Assembly (NCBI RefSeq): GCF_003626575.1 | Contig: NZ_RBDY01000015.1 | Span: 62,001-126,000 of the forward strand | DNA: 64,000 nucleotides | DNA from: Streptomyces radicis | GTDB lineage: Bacteria; Actinomycetota; Actinomycetes; Streptomycetales; Streptomycetaceae | Direction of reading: 5' to 3' | Part shown: positions 46,109 to 54,902 of the stretch, piece after piece | How positions within the stretch are numbered: position 1 is the stretch's first letter | How the letters are laid out: every line of letters starts with the position of its first letter | The notes under the pieces: model-generated | Told to the model about the DNA's origin: nothing | The model's input: only the letters and a program-made list of their open reading frames with translations | The model's database searches: none | Position numbers and translations under genes: made by a program

Positions 46109-47335
46109 ATGCACATCGCTGAGGTGCGGGCCTATGTGCTCAAGCTCGCACACGACCAGGTCTACCTGGGGCGCCTCGACGACGGCAGCGAGCTGACCGA
46201 GGACCGCGGCTATGTGGTGCGGGCGCCCTGGCGCAGCCTGTACGCCTCCCGGTTCGAGACCCTGCTGGTCGCGATCACGGCCTCGGACGGGACCACGGGG
46301 TGGGGCGAGGCGCTGGCCCCCGTGGGGCCCGAGATCCCGGCCGAGATCGTCAGCCGCCTGCTGCGCCCCACCCTCATCGGCGCCCGCGTCGGCGGCGTGC
46401 GCCCCGCGTGGCACCGGCTGCGTGACCTGATGCGCGAACGTGGCCACCTGACGGGCCACCAGGCCGACGCGCTGGCCGCCGTCGACATCGCGCTCTGGGA
46501 CCTTCTTGGCAGGCAACGCGGCGTGCCCGTCGCCGAGTTGCTCGGCGGCGCCTTCCGCGGAACGGTCCCCGCCTATGTCTCGGGGCTGCCCGCGGACACC
46601 GACGAGGCCAGGGCCGCCCTGGCCGCCGACTGGGCCGCGCGGGGCGTCACCCTGATCAAGCTCCACCTGGGCAGGGGAGTGCGCGAGGACCTGGCCACGG
46701 TGGACGCCGTGCTCGCGGCCGACGAGCGGCTGCGGGTGGCCGTGGACGCGCACTGGGCCTATGGCGTCTCGGACGCCGCCCGCCTGGGGACCGCGCTGCA
46801 ACGGCGCGAGCGCGTCGCGTTCCTCGAGGCGCCCCTGGCCCCCGAGGACGTGGAGGGCCACCGCGAGCTGCAACGGAGGCTCGACCTGCCCGTCGCCATC
46901 GGCGAAACCCTGCGCAACGCCTACGAGTTCCGCCACTGGCTCGACCGCAGGGCGCTCCGCGTCGCCCAGCCCGACGTGGCGCGCACCGGGCTCACCGAGG
47001 CCCTGTCGATCGCCGAGCTTGCCGCGGCCCACCACGTGCCCGTCGCCCCGCACCACTCGGTCGGCCTCGGGGTGGCCACCGCCGCAGGGCTCCACCTGGC
47101 CGCCGCGCTGCCCGACATGCCGTACTTCGAGTACCAGCCGACCACCTGGGAGGCGGCGAGCCGGGTGCTGCGCGCCCCGCTGGTCGGCACCCCGGGCACC
47201 GGGCTGCCCCTGCCCGAAGGCCCGGGGCTCGGGGTCGACATCGACGAGGACTTCGTCATCCGTCACGCCACCGTCCACCCCTCGGCCCACCGCTCGGCCC
47301 ACCACCCTTCCGCCGATCCCTCGGAGAACCGATGA
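46109..47335 (+). CDS. Enolase-superfamily dehydratase (mandelate racemase/MLE-like)
   Basis: The protein has 408 residues with a capping domain, then a barrel with the superfamily metal ligands Asp213 (VDAHW), Glu240 (FLEAPL) and Glu266 (IGETL). A Lys184-x-His186 replaces the common KxK, and His315/His316 (APHHS) lie on the opposite face. This pattern fits a sugar-acid dehydratase more than a muconate cycloisomerase, but the substrate is not clear. A DapA-family aldolase and an SDR follow with overlapping starts, giving a typical uronate/aldonate catabolic set. The C-terminus carries an odd His/Ser-rich tail (HPSAHRSAHHPSADPS). Confidence 0.88.
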   Translation: MHIAEVRAYVLKLAHDQVYLGRLDDGSELTEDRGYVVRAPWRSLYASRFETLLVAITASDGTTGWGEALAPVGPEIPAEIVSRLLRPTLIGARVGGVRPAWHRLRDLMRERGHLTGHQADALAAVDIALWDLLGRQRGVPVAELLGGAFRGTVPAYVSGLPADTDEARAALAADWAARGVTLIKLHLGRGVREDLATVDAVLAADERLRVAVDAHWAYGVSDAARLGTALQRRERVAFLEAPLAPEDVEGHRELQRRLDLPVAIGETLRNAYEFRHWLDRRALRVAQPDVARTGLTEALSIAELAAAHHVPVAPHHSVGLGVATAAGLHLAAALPDMPYFEYQPTTWEAASRVLRAPLVGTPGTGLPLPEGPGLGVDIDEDFVIRHATVHPSAHRSAHHPSADPSENR

Positions 47336-48258
47336 GCAATGTCGTCCGCGGACTCGTGCCGGTCCTCGCCACCCCGTTCCAGCCCGATGGAGCCCTCGAC
47401 CTGCCCTCCCTGCGCACCCTCACCGAGTTCCAGCTCGACGCGGGAGCCGAGGGCGTCGCCGTGTTCGGCATGGCGAGCGAGGGCTTCGCCCTGACGGCCG
47501 ACGACCGGGAGGCCATCCTCCGCGAGGTCACCGCCGTGGTCGCGGGCGCCGTCCCCGTGGTGGCGGGCGTCGGCGCGACCAGCCTGGCCACCGCGCTCGA
47601 GCAGGCCGGGCAGGCGCTGACCTGCGGAGCGAACGCCCTGATGGTGCTGCCCCCGTTCCTCGCCAAGCCGTCCCCCGGGCAACTCGTGGAATTCTACGGA
47701 ACGTTGGGTGAGGCCACCGGTGGCTCGCTGATGGTCCAGGACGCGGCGGCCACCACGGGGGTGCCGATGCCCGTGCCGCTGCTCGCCGAGCTCGGCGGGC
47801 TTGCGGGCGTCGACTCGGTGAAGATCGAGTCCCCGCCCACGCCGACCAAGTGCGCGGCCATGGTCGCCGCGGCGCCCGGCGGCTTCGACGTGCTGGGCGG
47901 GCAGAACGCCCTGTTCGTGCTCGACGAGCTGGCCGCGGGCAGCGTCGGCACCATGCCCGCCTGCGAGTTCACCGACCTGCTGCGCGTGGTGCTCGACGAC
48001 GCCGCGGCGGGCCGCGACGAGCGGGCACAGGCCGGGTTCGAGCGCCTGCTGCCGCTGATCCGCCACGGCATGCAGCCGGGCCTCGCGTGGGCCGTGCACA
48101 AGGAGGTGCTGGTGGAGCGCGGCCTGATCTCCTCGGCCACGGTGCGGCTGCCCGCCGCGGCGCTGCCGCCTGCCGCGGCCGCGGGGCTGCGGCGGATCCT
48201 CGCCCGCCTGGCACTGCCCCCGGTGGGCGCCAGGCAGCTGGCGGGCGGCGGGGCGTGA
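47332..48258 (+). CDS. DapA/NAL-family lyase (2-keto-3-deoxy sugar acid aldolase or dehydratase)
   Basis: The protein has 308 residues of the (beta/alpha)8 class I aldolase family, with Schiff-base Lys164 in DSVKIES and the substrate-carboxylate loop region FGMASEGFAL, where the usual GTTGE is replaced by MASEG. Members cleave or dehydrate 2-keto-3-deoxy acids. Because the upstream enolase-type enzyme would make such an acid, a KDG-like aldolase or keto-deoxy-glucarate dehydratase role is likely; lysine biosynthesis is not. It is coupled to both neighbours. Confidence 0.88.
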   Translation: MSNVVRGLVPVLATPFQPDGALDLPSLRTLTEFQLDAGAEGVAVFGMASEGFALTADDREAILREVTAVVAGAVPVVAGVGATSLATALEQAGQALTCGANALMVLPPFLAKPSPGQLVEFYGTLGEATGGSLMVQDAAATTGVPMPVPLLAELGGLAGVDSVKIESPPTPTKCAAMVAAAPGGFDVLGGQNALFVLDELAAGSVGTMPACEFTDLLRVVLDDAAAGRDERAQAGFERLLPLIRHGMQPGLAWAVHKEVLVERGLISSATVRLPAAALPPAAAAGLRRILARLALPPVGARQLAGGGA

Positions 48259-49055
48259 GCCCGGCCGGGCGCGGCGCGTTGGTCGTCGGCGCGACCTCCC
48301 CGATCGGCCTGGCGATCGCCCGCGCGCTCGCCGATGACGGCGTCGCGGTCGCCGGGTGCGGGCTCGAACCGGGCCCGCGCGAGGAGCTCGCGGACTCCTT
48401 CACGCACTCCTTCGCCTACTACACAGCGGCCGACTGTGCGCGCCCCGAGGGCGCCGAGGCGGCGGTGGCGGCCGCCGTCGGCGCGCTGGGGCGGCTCGAC
48501 GTCCTCGTCCTGGCCGCCGCCGCGATGCCGGTGGCCCGCGCGGGGGACACGACCGAACGGCAGTGGCGGCTCGCCCAGGAGGCCACCCTTGACACCGCCT
48601 TCTACCCGGTCAGGGCCGCCCTGCCCCATCTCGGCCCGGGATCCGCGATCACCGCCGTCACCTCGGTCAACGCCTTCCTCGCCGCGCCCGGGCTCCCCGG
48701 GTACGCGGCGGCCAAGGCGGGAGTCGAGGGCCTGGTGCGGCAGTTGGCGCTCGACTACGGGCCCGCGGGGATCCGGGTGAACGCGGTGGCCCCCGGCATG
48801 ATCGGCGACGGGGCGGGCGGCCCCGCGCTGCCCCGGGTGACCGAGGGCTACCCGCTGGGCAGGATCGGCCGCCCTGAGGAGGTCGCCGCGGCGGTCGCCT
48901 TCCTCTCCTCGCCCGCCGCGTCGTTCATCACCGGGACCGTGCTCCCCGTGGACGGCGGACTCTCCATCTCATCCCCCGCGGCCTGGCTGCGCCCCGACCT
49001 GCGGGCGAGGTTCCTGTTGGAGCCAGGGTCCCCGCCGGGGGCCACGAGCGAGTGA
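48255..49055 (+). CDS. Short-chain dehydrogenase/reductase (SDR)
   Basis: The protein has 266 residues starting at the GTG that overlaps the aldolase stop. The Rossmann motif GATSPIG replaces the common GxxxGxG, and the active site is Ser in VTSVNA, Tyr150 and Lys154 (YAAAK). The C-terminal PVDGGLS is typical of classical SDRs. It probably oxidises or reduces a sugar-acid intermediate of the same pathway. A strong terminator follows. Confidence 0.9.
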   Translation: MSPAGRGALVVGATSPIGLAIARALADDGVAVAGCGLEPGPREELADSFTHSFAYYTAADCARPEGAEAAVAAAVGALGRLDVLVLAAAAMPVARAGDTTERQWRLAQEATLDTAFYPVRAALPHLGPGSAITAVTSVNAFLAAPGLPGYAAAKAGVEGLVRQLALDYGPAGIRVNAVAPGMIGDGAGGPALPRVTEGYPLGRIGRPEEVAAAVAFLSSPAASFITGTVLPVDGGLSISSPAAWLRPDLRARFLLEPGSPPGATSE

Positions 49056-49059
49056 GCGC

Positions 49060-49088
49060 GCCGCCCGGACAACGCCCCTCCGGGCGGC
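49060..49088 (+). terminator. Terminator of the sugar-acid operon
   Basis: GCCGCCCGGA (49060-49069) pairs perfectly with TCCGGGCGGC (49079-49088) across a 9-nt loop, five bases after the SDR stop. Confidence 0.85.
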
Positions 49089-49163
49089 GTGGCCCCCGGG
49101 CGGAGTCCGGGCCCGGGAGGTGCCACGCCGCAGACCGGTCCCCGAAAGCCGCCCGGGCAGGGC

Positions 49164-50426
49164 TCAGTTGCGGGCGTAGTGCAGCCTTCCGCCCTGGGTG
49201 TCCACCAGGTAGAGGATGTCCTGGCCGCTGGCGTTGCGCCGCACCGCGAGCCGGTCGATCGGTAGCCCTGGGGCGACGGAGGCGCTGCTCCATGTGCCGC
49301 CCGACTCGGTGGCGACCCGCGCGCGGTCGGCGCCTGACGCGGTGGCGAAGTAGACGCGCTTGCCCTCCGTCTCGTCCCATGTGAGGCCGAGCGCCGCGGT
49401 GGTCTGGCCGCCCGAGTACACCGTCTGCCGCGCCCACGCGCCGTCGCGGAGGTAGGCGTACCGCACATGGAAGAGGCCGCCGCTGGTCGCCAAGCGGTAG
49501 CGGTAGGCGACCTTGGGGGAGGTGCCGTCGAGGGTCAGCTTGGCGCTCTGCACCGCGGGGCCCGCCTCGTCCTGATAGCTCTCCCCGGCCTCGATGGGCT
49601 GGATCACATCGGCACTCGCCGGGGTCACGGGGACGGCGGCCTCGGCGCCCGCGTGGTCCCTGAACACCCCGGTGGACGGGCTGTACTTCAGGTAGGACAG
49701 CTCGTGCCTGAAGGCCGACGAGGGGGCGAGTGACCACTCGAAGAGGAGGTGCAGATCGCCCGCCGAGTCCACCTGGAGGTCGTCCGGGTAGACGGACCGC
49801 CCGTCGGCGGCGGCGAAGCTGCCGACCTTGCTCCAGGACGACGCGTCGTTGTCCCAGTGGTACAGGTTGCCCGCGCGCCGCGTGCCCTCCTGCACCCGGG
49901 CGATCAGGTAGAGGTCGCCCTCAGGGGTGCTGGTGAGCACCGGGTAGGTGACGTTCTTCCCCTGGTCGGGGAGGTCCGCCGCGTGGTTGGTCGGGGCGCC
50001 GCCCGTGGTGTCCGAACGGAAGTACCGCCACGTGTTGTTGTGCATCGAGGCGAAGACGTGGAACCGCCCGCTGCCGTCGCGGGCCATGGACGGCTGGTTG
50101 TGGCCGATGTCGTCGGTGTACTCGGCGGGGCCGCCGCCGTTCAGCACCGGCAGCCTGCTCCAGCCGCCCGAGGGGTCGCGGCGGGCGATGGCGACGCGGT
50201 GGGTGCCGGGCTGGGAGCCCGGCTCGTTGAACGCGAAGTAGGCGTACTCCCCGGCGCCCCGGTAGGTGGCGACGGGCGTCCACCAGGCGGCCTGGTTGGA
50301 GGAGTCCATCGGATAGGGGACCTCGGTGAGGTCGGCGGGCGCGGCTGCCGCGGGGGTGCCGAGCGGCAGCACGGTGGCCAGTGCGGTCGCCAGCACGAGG
50401 AGCAGGCGCCTCAGCGGCACGTTCAT
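49164..50426 (-). CDS. Secreted BNR_4-type beta-propeller protein, putative polysaccharide lyase
   Basis: The protein has 420 residues from the ATG at 50426, with AAGGGAG upstream; the frame is open to 50492. The signal peptide MNVPLRRLLLVLATALATVLP ends in AAAAPAD. The body shows propeller-blade repeats with the BNR_4 pattern: DIGHNQPSMARDGSGRFHVFAS, LYLIARV, YPDDLQVDSAGDLHLLFEW, YFATAS. Related propellers include uronate lyases such as PL25 ulvan lyase and PL42 rhamnose-glucuronate lyase, which use His/Tyr. His in GHNQPSM and the many Tyr are compatible. Divergent IclR and transporter genes suggest extracellular cleavage of an acidic plant or algal polysaccharide; the substrate is inference. 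Confidence 0.8.
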   Translation of the reverse strand: MNVPLRRLLLVLATALATVLPLGTPAAAAPADLTEVPYPMDSSNQAAWWTPVATYRGAGEYAYFAFNEPGSQPGTHRVAIARRDPSGGWSRLPVLNGGGPAEYTDDIGHNQPSMARDGSGRFHVFASMHNNTWRYFRSDTTGGAPTNHAADLPDQGKNVTYPVLTSTPEGDLYLIARVQEGTRRAGNLYHWDNDASSWSKVGSFAAADGRSVYPDDLQVDSAGDLHLLFEWSLAPSSAFRHELSYLKYSPSTGVFRDHAGAEAAVPVTPASADVIQPIEAGESYQDEAGPAVQSAKLTLDGTSPKVAYRYRLATSGGLFHVRYAYLRDGAWARQTVYSGGQTTAALGLTWDETEGKRVYFATASGADRARVATESGGTWSSASVAPGLPIDRLAVRRNASGQDILYLVDTQGGRLHYARN

Positions 50427-50446
50427 GGAGTCATCTCCCTTAACAT

Positions 50447-50459
50447 GCATGGAACATGC
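50447..50459. promoter_or_regulatory. GCATG-N3-CATGC inverted repeat upstream of the propeller gene
   Basis: This perfect 13-bp inverted repeat lies 21 bases before the start of the reverse-strand gene. ACATGCAT (50443-50450) overlaps it and differs by one base from the complement of the TTGCATGT octamer. It is a likely IclR operator. Confidence 0.5.
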
Positions 50460-50573
50460 GTGATGCAGGGAGCGTTGCCACATGCTGAGCACACGTCAAT
50501 GCTTTCTGCGCCGCCCGGTGCAATTGATGCCCGCACGGGGGTTGACGCGGGCTCAATATACGGTCGACGATCC

Positions 50574-50588
50574 CACATGTTGCATGTG
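50574..50588. promoter_or_regulatory. CACATG-N3-CATGTG inverted repeat upstream of IclR
   Basis: This perfect inverted repeat lies 19 bases before the IclR ATG and contains TTGCATGT. It is likely an autoregulatory operator for this IclR and perhaps for the ABC operon transcribed with it. Confidence 0.6.
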
Positions 50589-50606
50589 AGATTCACTGGA
50601 GACGGC

Positions 50607-51446
50607 ATGGCTTCCGATCAGGGCAACAACCAGAGCGTCGAACGGGCGGTGTCCGTGCTGCGCGCCTTCCTCGCGGGACCGCCGGAGCTGCGCGTCTCCG
50701 ACGTCGTGCGGCACACCGGGCTCGGCGCCTCCACCACCTCCCGGCTCCTGACCACCCTGGAGTCGCTGGACTATGTCGAACGCGACGGCGTCAGCGGCCT
50801 CTACCGGCTCGGCGTCGCCCCCATCACCCTGGGCGGGGTCGCCCTCAACCAGCACCCGGTGCACCGCGAGGCCAGACAGCTCGGCCAGGAGCTCGCCGCC
50901 CGCGTCGGCCTCGGCGTCAACGTCGCGGTGCGCCGCTCCGCCTCGCTGTTCTACCTGCTCAACTTCGAGGGCCCGCTGGCCCCCCGCAACACCGTGCTCA
51001 GCGGCCAGCGCAAGCCCCTGCACGCCACCGGCCTCGGCAAGTGCCTGCTGCTCGCCCTCGACGCGGGCGAACGCAGGGCCCTGCTGCCCGACGAGGCCCT
51101 GCGCCCCTTCACCGCCCGCACCCTCACCAGCCACCGCGCGCTCGACGAGCACCTGGCCGAGGCGGCGCGGCGCGGCTACGCCACGGAGGTCGAGGAGTTG
51201 GCGCACGGCCGGTCCTGTGTGGCGGCGCCCATCAGGGACCGCTCAGGGGCCATCACCGCCGCCATCTCCATATCGGGGCCGCTCTCGACCGTCGATCTCG
51301 ACCGCCGCAAGCGGGAGTTGGCCCGCGCAGTGATCGAGGCGGCCGACTCCGTGAGCGTCGCCCTCGGCTATGTCGGACCACCGGGGCCCGGCACGGACGC
51401 CGGGCCGCCCGCCGGTGCCGCGGCGCGCGCCGGGGGCAGGTCATGA
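50607..51446 (+). CDS. IclR-family transcriptional regulator (first of two)
   Basis: The protein has 279 residues from the ATG at 50607, preceded by GGAGA. The N-terminal winged helix is QSVERAVSVLRAFLAGPPELRVSDVVRHTGLGASTTSRLL. The C-terminal IclR ligand domain contains LHATGLGKCLLLAL and RSCVAAPIRDRSGAITAAISISGP. The stop overlaps the permease start in ATGA, so it is the first gene of the sugar ABC operon. It probably senses a breakdown product of the imported oligosaccharide. Confidence 0.92.
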   Translation: MASDQGNNQSVERAVSVLRAFLAGPPELRVSDVVRHTGLGASTTSRLLTTLESLDYVERDGVSGLYRLGVAPITLGGVALNQHPVHREARQLGQELAARVGLGVNVAVRRSASLFYLLNFEGPLAPRNTVLSGQRKPLHATGLGKCLLLALDAGERRALLPDEALRPFTARTLTSHRALDEHLAEAARRGYATEVEELAHGRSCVAAPIRDRSGAITAAISISGPLSTVDLDRRKRELARAVIEAADSVSVALGYVGPPGPGTDAGPPAGAAARAGGRS

Positions 51447-52354
51447 CGCCCCTCATCGGCGCGGCCCGCCCCCGGCGCGGCGAGCGGCTGTCGAACACCG
51501 CGTTCGCGCTGCTGCTCACGCTCCCCGGCATGGCCCTGTTCGCCGCCATCGTCTGCTACCCGTTGATCGCCTCGCTGGTGACCGGCTTCTTCGAGCAGTC
51601 CCTCGTGCTGCCCGGGCGTTCCTTCGTGGGCCTGAGCAACTACCGCGAGGCGCTCCAGGGCGACTTCTGGCCGGTGCTGCGCCAGACGGCGGTCTTCACC
51701 CTGGGTGCCACCGCGATCCCGTTCGTCCTCGGCTTCGCCCTCGCCCTCGCGTTGAACTCGGGGATCAGGGGCAGTGGCTTCCTGCGCGGCCTCTTCCTCT
51801 TCCCCTGGGTCATCCCCGGCGTCGTGGTGTCCTTCCTGTGGATGTGGATCTTCAACGCCAACTACGGGGTGCTCAACGGCGTGTTGACCCGGCTCGGCCT
51901 GATCGAGGAGTCCGTCGGCTGGCTGGGCGAGCCGGGGACGGCGATGCTCGCGGTGATCGTCACCAAGAGCTGGGCCAGCTTCCCCTGGATCATGGTGATG
52001 ATGCTGGCCGCGCTCCAGACCGTGCCCAGGGAGCTGCACGAGGCGGCCGCCGTGGACGGCTCCGGGGCGATCCGCCGCTTCTTCACCGTCACCTGGCCCG
52101 GGGTGCGCGGGGTGGCGGCGATCGCGATCCTGCTCGAGTTCATCTGGAACTTCCAGCACTTCGACACCATCTACGTGCTCACCGGGGGCGGCCCCGCCGG
52201 GTCCACCGAGACGTTCGCGGTGGCCGTGTACCGGGAGGCGTTCCACGGCTTCGACCTGGGCCGGGCCACCGCGCTCGGCGGGCTGTGGATGGTGCTGCTG
52301 CTCGGTCTTGTCGGGCTGTATCTGCGGATGTTCGAGAGGGAGACCGACCGATGA
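51443..52354 (+). CDS. Carbohydrate ABC permease, MalF-type
   Basis: The protein has 303 residues, six transmembrane helices and the EAA loop REL HEAAAVDGSGAIRRFFTVTWPGVR. It belongs to the CUT1 family that imports di- and oligosaccharides. Both ends overlap neighbours (ATGA). No ATPase gene follows. In Streptomyces such systems are energised by the shared MsiK ATPase encoded elsewhere. Confidence 0.93.
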   Translation: MTPLIGAARPRRGERLSNTAFALLLTLPGMALFAAIVCYPLIASLVTGFFEQSLVLPGRSFVGLSNYREALQGDFWPVLRQTAVFTLGATAIPFVLGFALALALNSGIRGSGFLRGLFLFPWVIPGVVVSFLWMWIFNANYGVLNGVLTRLGLIEESVGWLGEPGTAMLAVIVTKSWASFPWIMVMMLAALQTVPRELHEAAAVDGSGAIRRFFTVTWPGVRGVAAIAILLEFIWNFQHFDTIYVLTGGGPAGSTETFAVAVYREAFHGFDLGRATALGGLWMVLLLGLVGLYLRMFERETDR

Positions 52355-53274
52355 GCGCCATGGACACCGTGACCCCGGCCGTGCGCCCTGCCAAGGGCGG
52401 GCCCCCCGCGCCACCCGCCCCCGCCCCCGTGAAGCGCCGACGCAGGGCCGACCAGAGGCGTTCGAGCGTCGCGGCGTGGGCGGCGGTGGGCGTGATCGGG
52501 CTCTTCGGGCTGCTGCCCGTCTACTGGATGCTCGTCACCGCCCTGAGCCCGGACGACCGGGCGTTCCGCTTCCCGCCCGACCTGTTCCCGCGGGCCGTCA
52601 CGCTCGAGCACTTCCGCGCCTTCGCCGAGAACGAGGCACTGTTCCGCTACATGCTCAACAGCGTCGTGGTGGCGTCGATCACGGCGGTGCTCAGCGTCGT
52701 CGTCTCGGCCTACATGGGCTACTCGTTCTCCAAGTTCCGCTACCGCGGCCGCACATCGTTGATGAACTTCGTGCTGGCCTCGCAGATGTTCCCGCAGGCC
52801 CTGCTGCTCATCACGCTCTACGCGGTGTTCAGTGAGTTCGGGCTGCTCAACACCTATGCCGCGCTGATCCTGTCCTTCACCACCTTCACCATGCCGCTGT
52901 GCGTGTGGATGCTGAAGGGGATCTTCGACACCGTGCCCGACGCCCTGCTCGAGGCGGCGGCCATCGACGGCGCCTCGCGCTGGCGCACGCTGCACACCAT
53001 CGTCGCCCCGCTGGCGGCGCCCGGCATGGTCGCCGCCGGGCTGTTCGCCTTCGTCCGCGGCTGGAACGACTTCATCTTCGCCCTCACCCTGGCCGACCGG
53101 GACACCCAGACCCTGCCGCCCGGGCTGGTGAACACCTACATCGGTGAGTTCCAGACGTCCTGGCCCGCGCTGATGGCGGCCTCGCTGATCGTCTCGCTGC
53201 CCGTGGTCATCGCGTTCACCTTCCTCCAGCGCTACCTGGTCGGCGGGCTCACCGCCGGGGCCGTCAAGAGCTGA
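52351..53274 (+). CDS. Carbohydrate ABC permease, MalG-type
   Basis: The protein has 307 residues. A cytoplasmic N-terminus rich in Pro/Arg (about 1-35) is followed by six helices and the EAA loop PDALLEAAAIDGASRWRTLHTIVAPLAAPG, with the typical MalG end FLQRYLVGGLTAGAVKS. It pairs with the upstream MalF-type permease. An in-frame ATG three codons later (MDTVTP) could be the start. Confidence 0.93.
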   Translation: MSAMDTVTPAVRPAKGGPPAPPAPAPVKRRRRADQRRSSVAAWAAVGVIGLFGLLPVYWMLVTALSPDDRAFRFPPDLFPRAVTLEHFRAFAENEALFRYMLNSVVVASITAVLSVVVSAYMGYSFSKFRYRGRTSLMNFVLASQMFPQALLLITLYAVFSEFGLLNTYAALILSFTTFTMPLCVWMLKGIFDTVPDALLEAAAIDGASRWRTLHTIVAPLAAPGMVAAGLFAFVRGWNDFIFALTLADRDTQTLPPGLVNTYIGEFQTSWPALMAASLIVSLPVVIAFTFLQRYLVGGLTAGAVKS

Positions 53275-53328
53275 CCCCGACCCCCGAGAGCCGACCTTCA
53301 CCGAAGAGTTGAAACAAGGAGAACTCCC

Positions 53329-54669
53329 ATGTCCAGATTCCGCACCCGCCAGGGCCTGGCGCCCGGGACAGCGCGCCCGGGGGCCGGGCTGCGCCGCCGA
53401 GACACGCTGCGCCTGCTCGGCCTCGGCGCCATGGGGGCCGCAGGCGCGGGGGCGCTGTCCGCGTGCGCGCCGTCCGGCGGCTCGGGCGGCGGCGGTGGCG
53501 ACGCGTCCGCCTCCACGTTCGGCTTCTCCTCCTGGTCGCTCAACGAGGAGGCGAGCAAGCCGGTCGTGGAGGCGATCGTCGCCGACTGGGAGAGCGCCGA
53601 GGACGTCAGCATCGACGCGGTCTCCTATCCCTACAACGACTACCTCACCCAGCTCACCCTCAAGCTGCGCGGCGGCCAGGTCACCGGCGCCGTCCAGCTC
53701 GACATCGCCTGGCTCGGCGCCCTCGCCCCGATGGGCAGGCTCCTCGACCTCTCGGACGCCGCCGCCCGCGGCGGCTACACCGAGGCCGCGCTGACCAGCG
53801 GACAGTACGAAGGGACCCAGTACGGGCTGCCCTGGACCACCGCCTCCATCGGGCTGATCGCCAACTCCACCCTGCTCGACGCGGCCGGGATCACCGAACA
53901 GCCCACCACGATCGAGCAGTTCGAGGAGGCGCTGCGCGCGCTCAAGGACCTCGAAGGGATCACCCCCTACGCCGCGGCCACCAAGGTGGCGCAGCTCAAG
54001 GACATCTTCCCGTGGATGCGGACCTTCGGCTCCACCCTGGTCGAGGGCGACACGGTCACCATCGGCGACGACGCCTCGGTGGAGGCCGTCGAGTGGTACA
54101 AGCGGCTCTACGACGACGGGCTCATCGCCGCCGACGTCGACCGCTTCGACGCGCGGGCGCTGTTCGCGCAGGGCAGGGTGGGCTTCTACGACGACGCGGT
54201 CATCGGCAAGGGCGCGACCATCGCCCAGGCGAGCGACCCCGCGCTCGCGGACGCGATGGTGCCGGTGCCGCGCCCGGTGCTCGCCTCGGGGGACGCCCCG
54301 CAGGCGCTGCTGTGGGGGCATGTGATCGTGGTGGTCGACGGCGAAGGCTCGGACGCCGCGACGGAGTTCGCGCTGCACACCACGTCCGACACCGCGACGG
54401 TCGCCGACTACTTCGAGCGCCTCGCGCTGCCGCCGACCACCGCGGAGGGCCTGGGTGACCCGGCCGTCGCGCAGGACGCCTTCACCACCGAGTGGACCGA
54501 GCGGATCACCGCGACGGCGACCCCGGGCCCGTTCTGGCACCTCACGCAGAACGCGCAGATCGAGGAGGTCGTGGCCCAGCAGGTCCAGGCGGTGCTGGTC
54601 GGCGGGTCATCGGCCAGGGACGCGATGAACGCCGCGCGGGAGGAGATCACCGGGCTCATGGAGCGTTGA
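53329..54669 (+). CDS. Sugar-binding lipoprotein of CUT1 ABC importer
   Basis: The protein has 446 residues with a Tat-like RRRDTLRLLGLGAMG signal followed by the lipobox LSAC, so it should be a lipoprotein. The extracellular solute-binding type 1 fold is evident (YNDYLTQLTLKLRGGQV, then GLPWTTASIGLIAN and GRVGFYDDAVIGKG). AAGGAGA lies before the ATG. It is the last gene of the IclR-permease-permease operon, 54 bases after the second permease. The ligand is probably an oligosaccharide from the secreted enzymes beside it. Confidence 0.92.
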   Translation: MSRFRTRQGLAPGTARPGAGLRRRDTLRLLGLGAMGAAGAGALSACAPSGGSGGGGGDASASTFGFSSWSLNEEASKPVVEAIVADWESAEDVSIDAVSYPYNDYLTQLTLKLRGGQVTGAVQLDIAWLGALAPMGRLLDLSDAAARGGYTEAALTSGQYEGTQYGLPWTTASIGLIANSTLLDAAGITEQPTTIEQFEEALRALKDLEGITPYAAATKVAQLKDIFPWMRTFGSTLVEGDTVTIGDDASVEAVEWYKRLYDDGLIAADVDRFDARALFAQGRVGFYDDAVIGKGATIAQASDPALADAMVPVPRPVLASGDAPQALLWGHVIVVVDGEGSDAATEFALHTTSDTATVADYFERLALPPTTAEGLGDPAVAQDAFTTEWTERITATATPGPFWHLTQNAQIEEVVAQQVQAVLVGGSSARDAMNAAREEITGLMER

Positions 54670-54730
54670 ACGGGCACGCGGCGCGGCTGGCTCGGCGCCC
54701 GCCGGGCAGGGGCGAGGCCCCGTCCGGCGG

Positions 54731-54841
54731 ATCTGCTTCGGGCCCGCGCCTCCGCCAGGCCCCGAGGCATCTGCTCGTGGGGCACCCGCCCGGGCCGGGG
54801 AGGGGTCTGCTTGTGGGGGCACCTCTCAGGCCCCGGAGGGG
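54731..54841. repeat. Three imperfect 36-38 base direct repeats after the sugar-binding gene
   Basis: Units begin at 54731, 54769 and 54805, each with TCTGCTYSKGG followed by a GC-rich GGCCCCG(A/G)GG end. The last one merges into the terminator hairpin. They may have arisen by local duplication of a terminator arm. Confidence 0.55.
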
Positions 54842-54845
54842 CCTG
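54827..54845. terminator. Bidirectional terminator, perfect 8-bp stem with GGA loop
   Basis: CAGGCCCC pairs with GGGGCCTG across GGA. It lies in the 233-bp gap between the convergent sugar-binding and IclR genes. Confidence 0.8.
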
Positions 54846-54902
54846 GGGGCGAGCACCGCGTCCGACGGCGCGGACCGGCGCTCGAACCCCGCCCGGGCAG
54901 GG

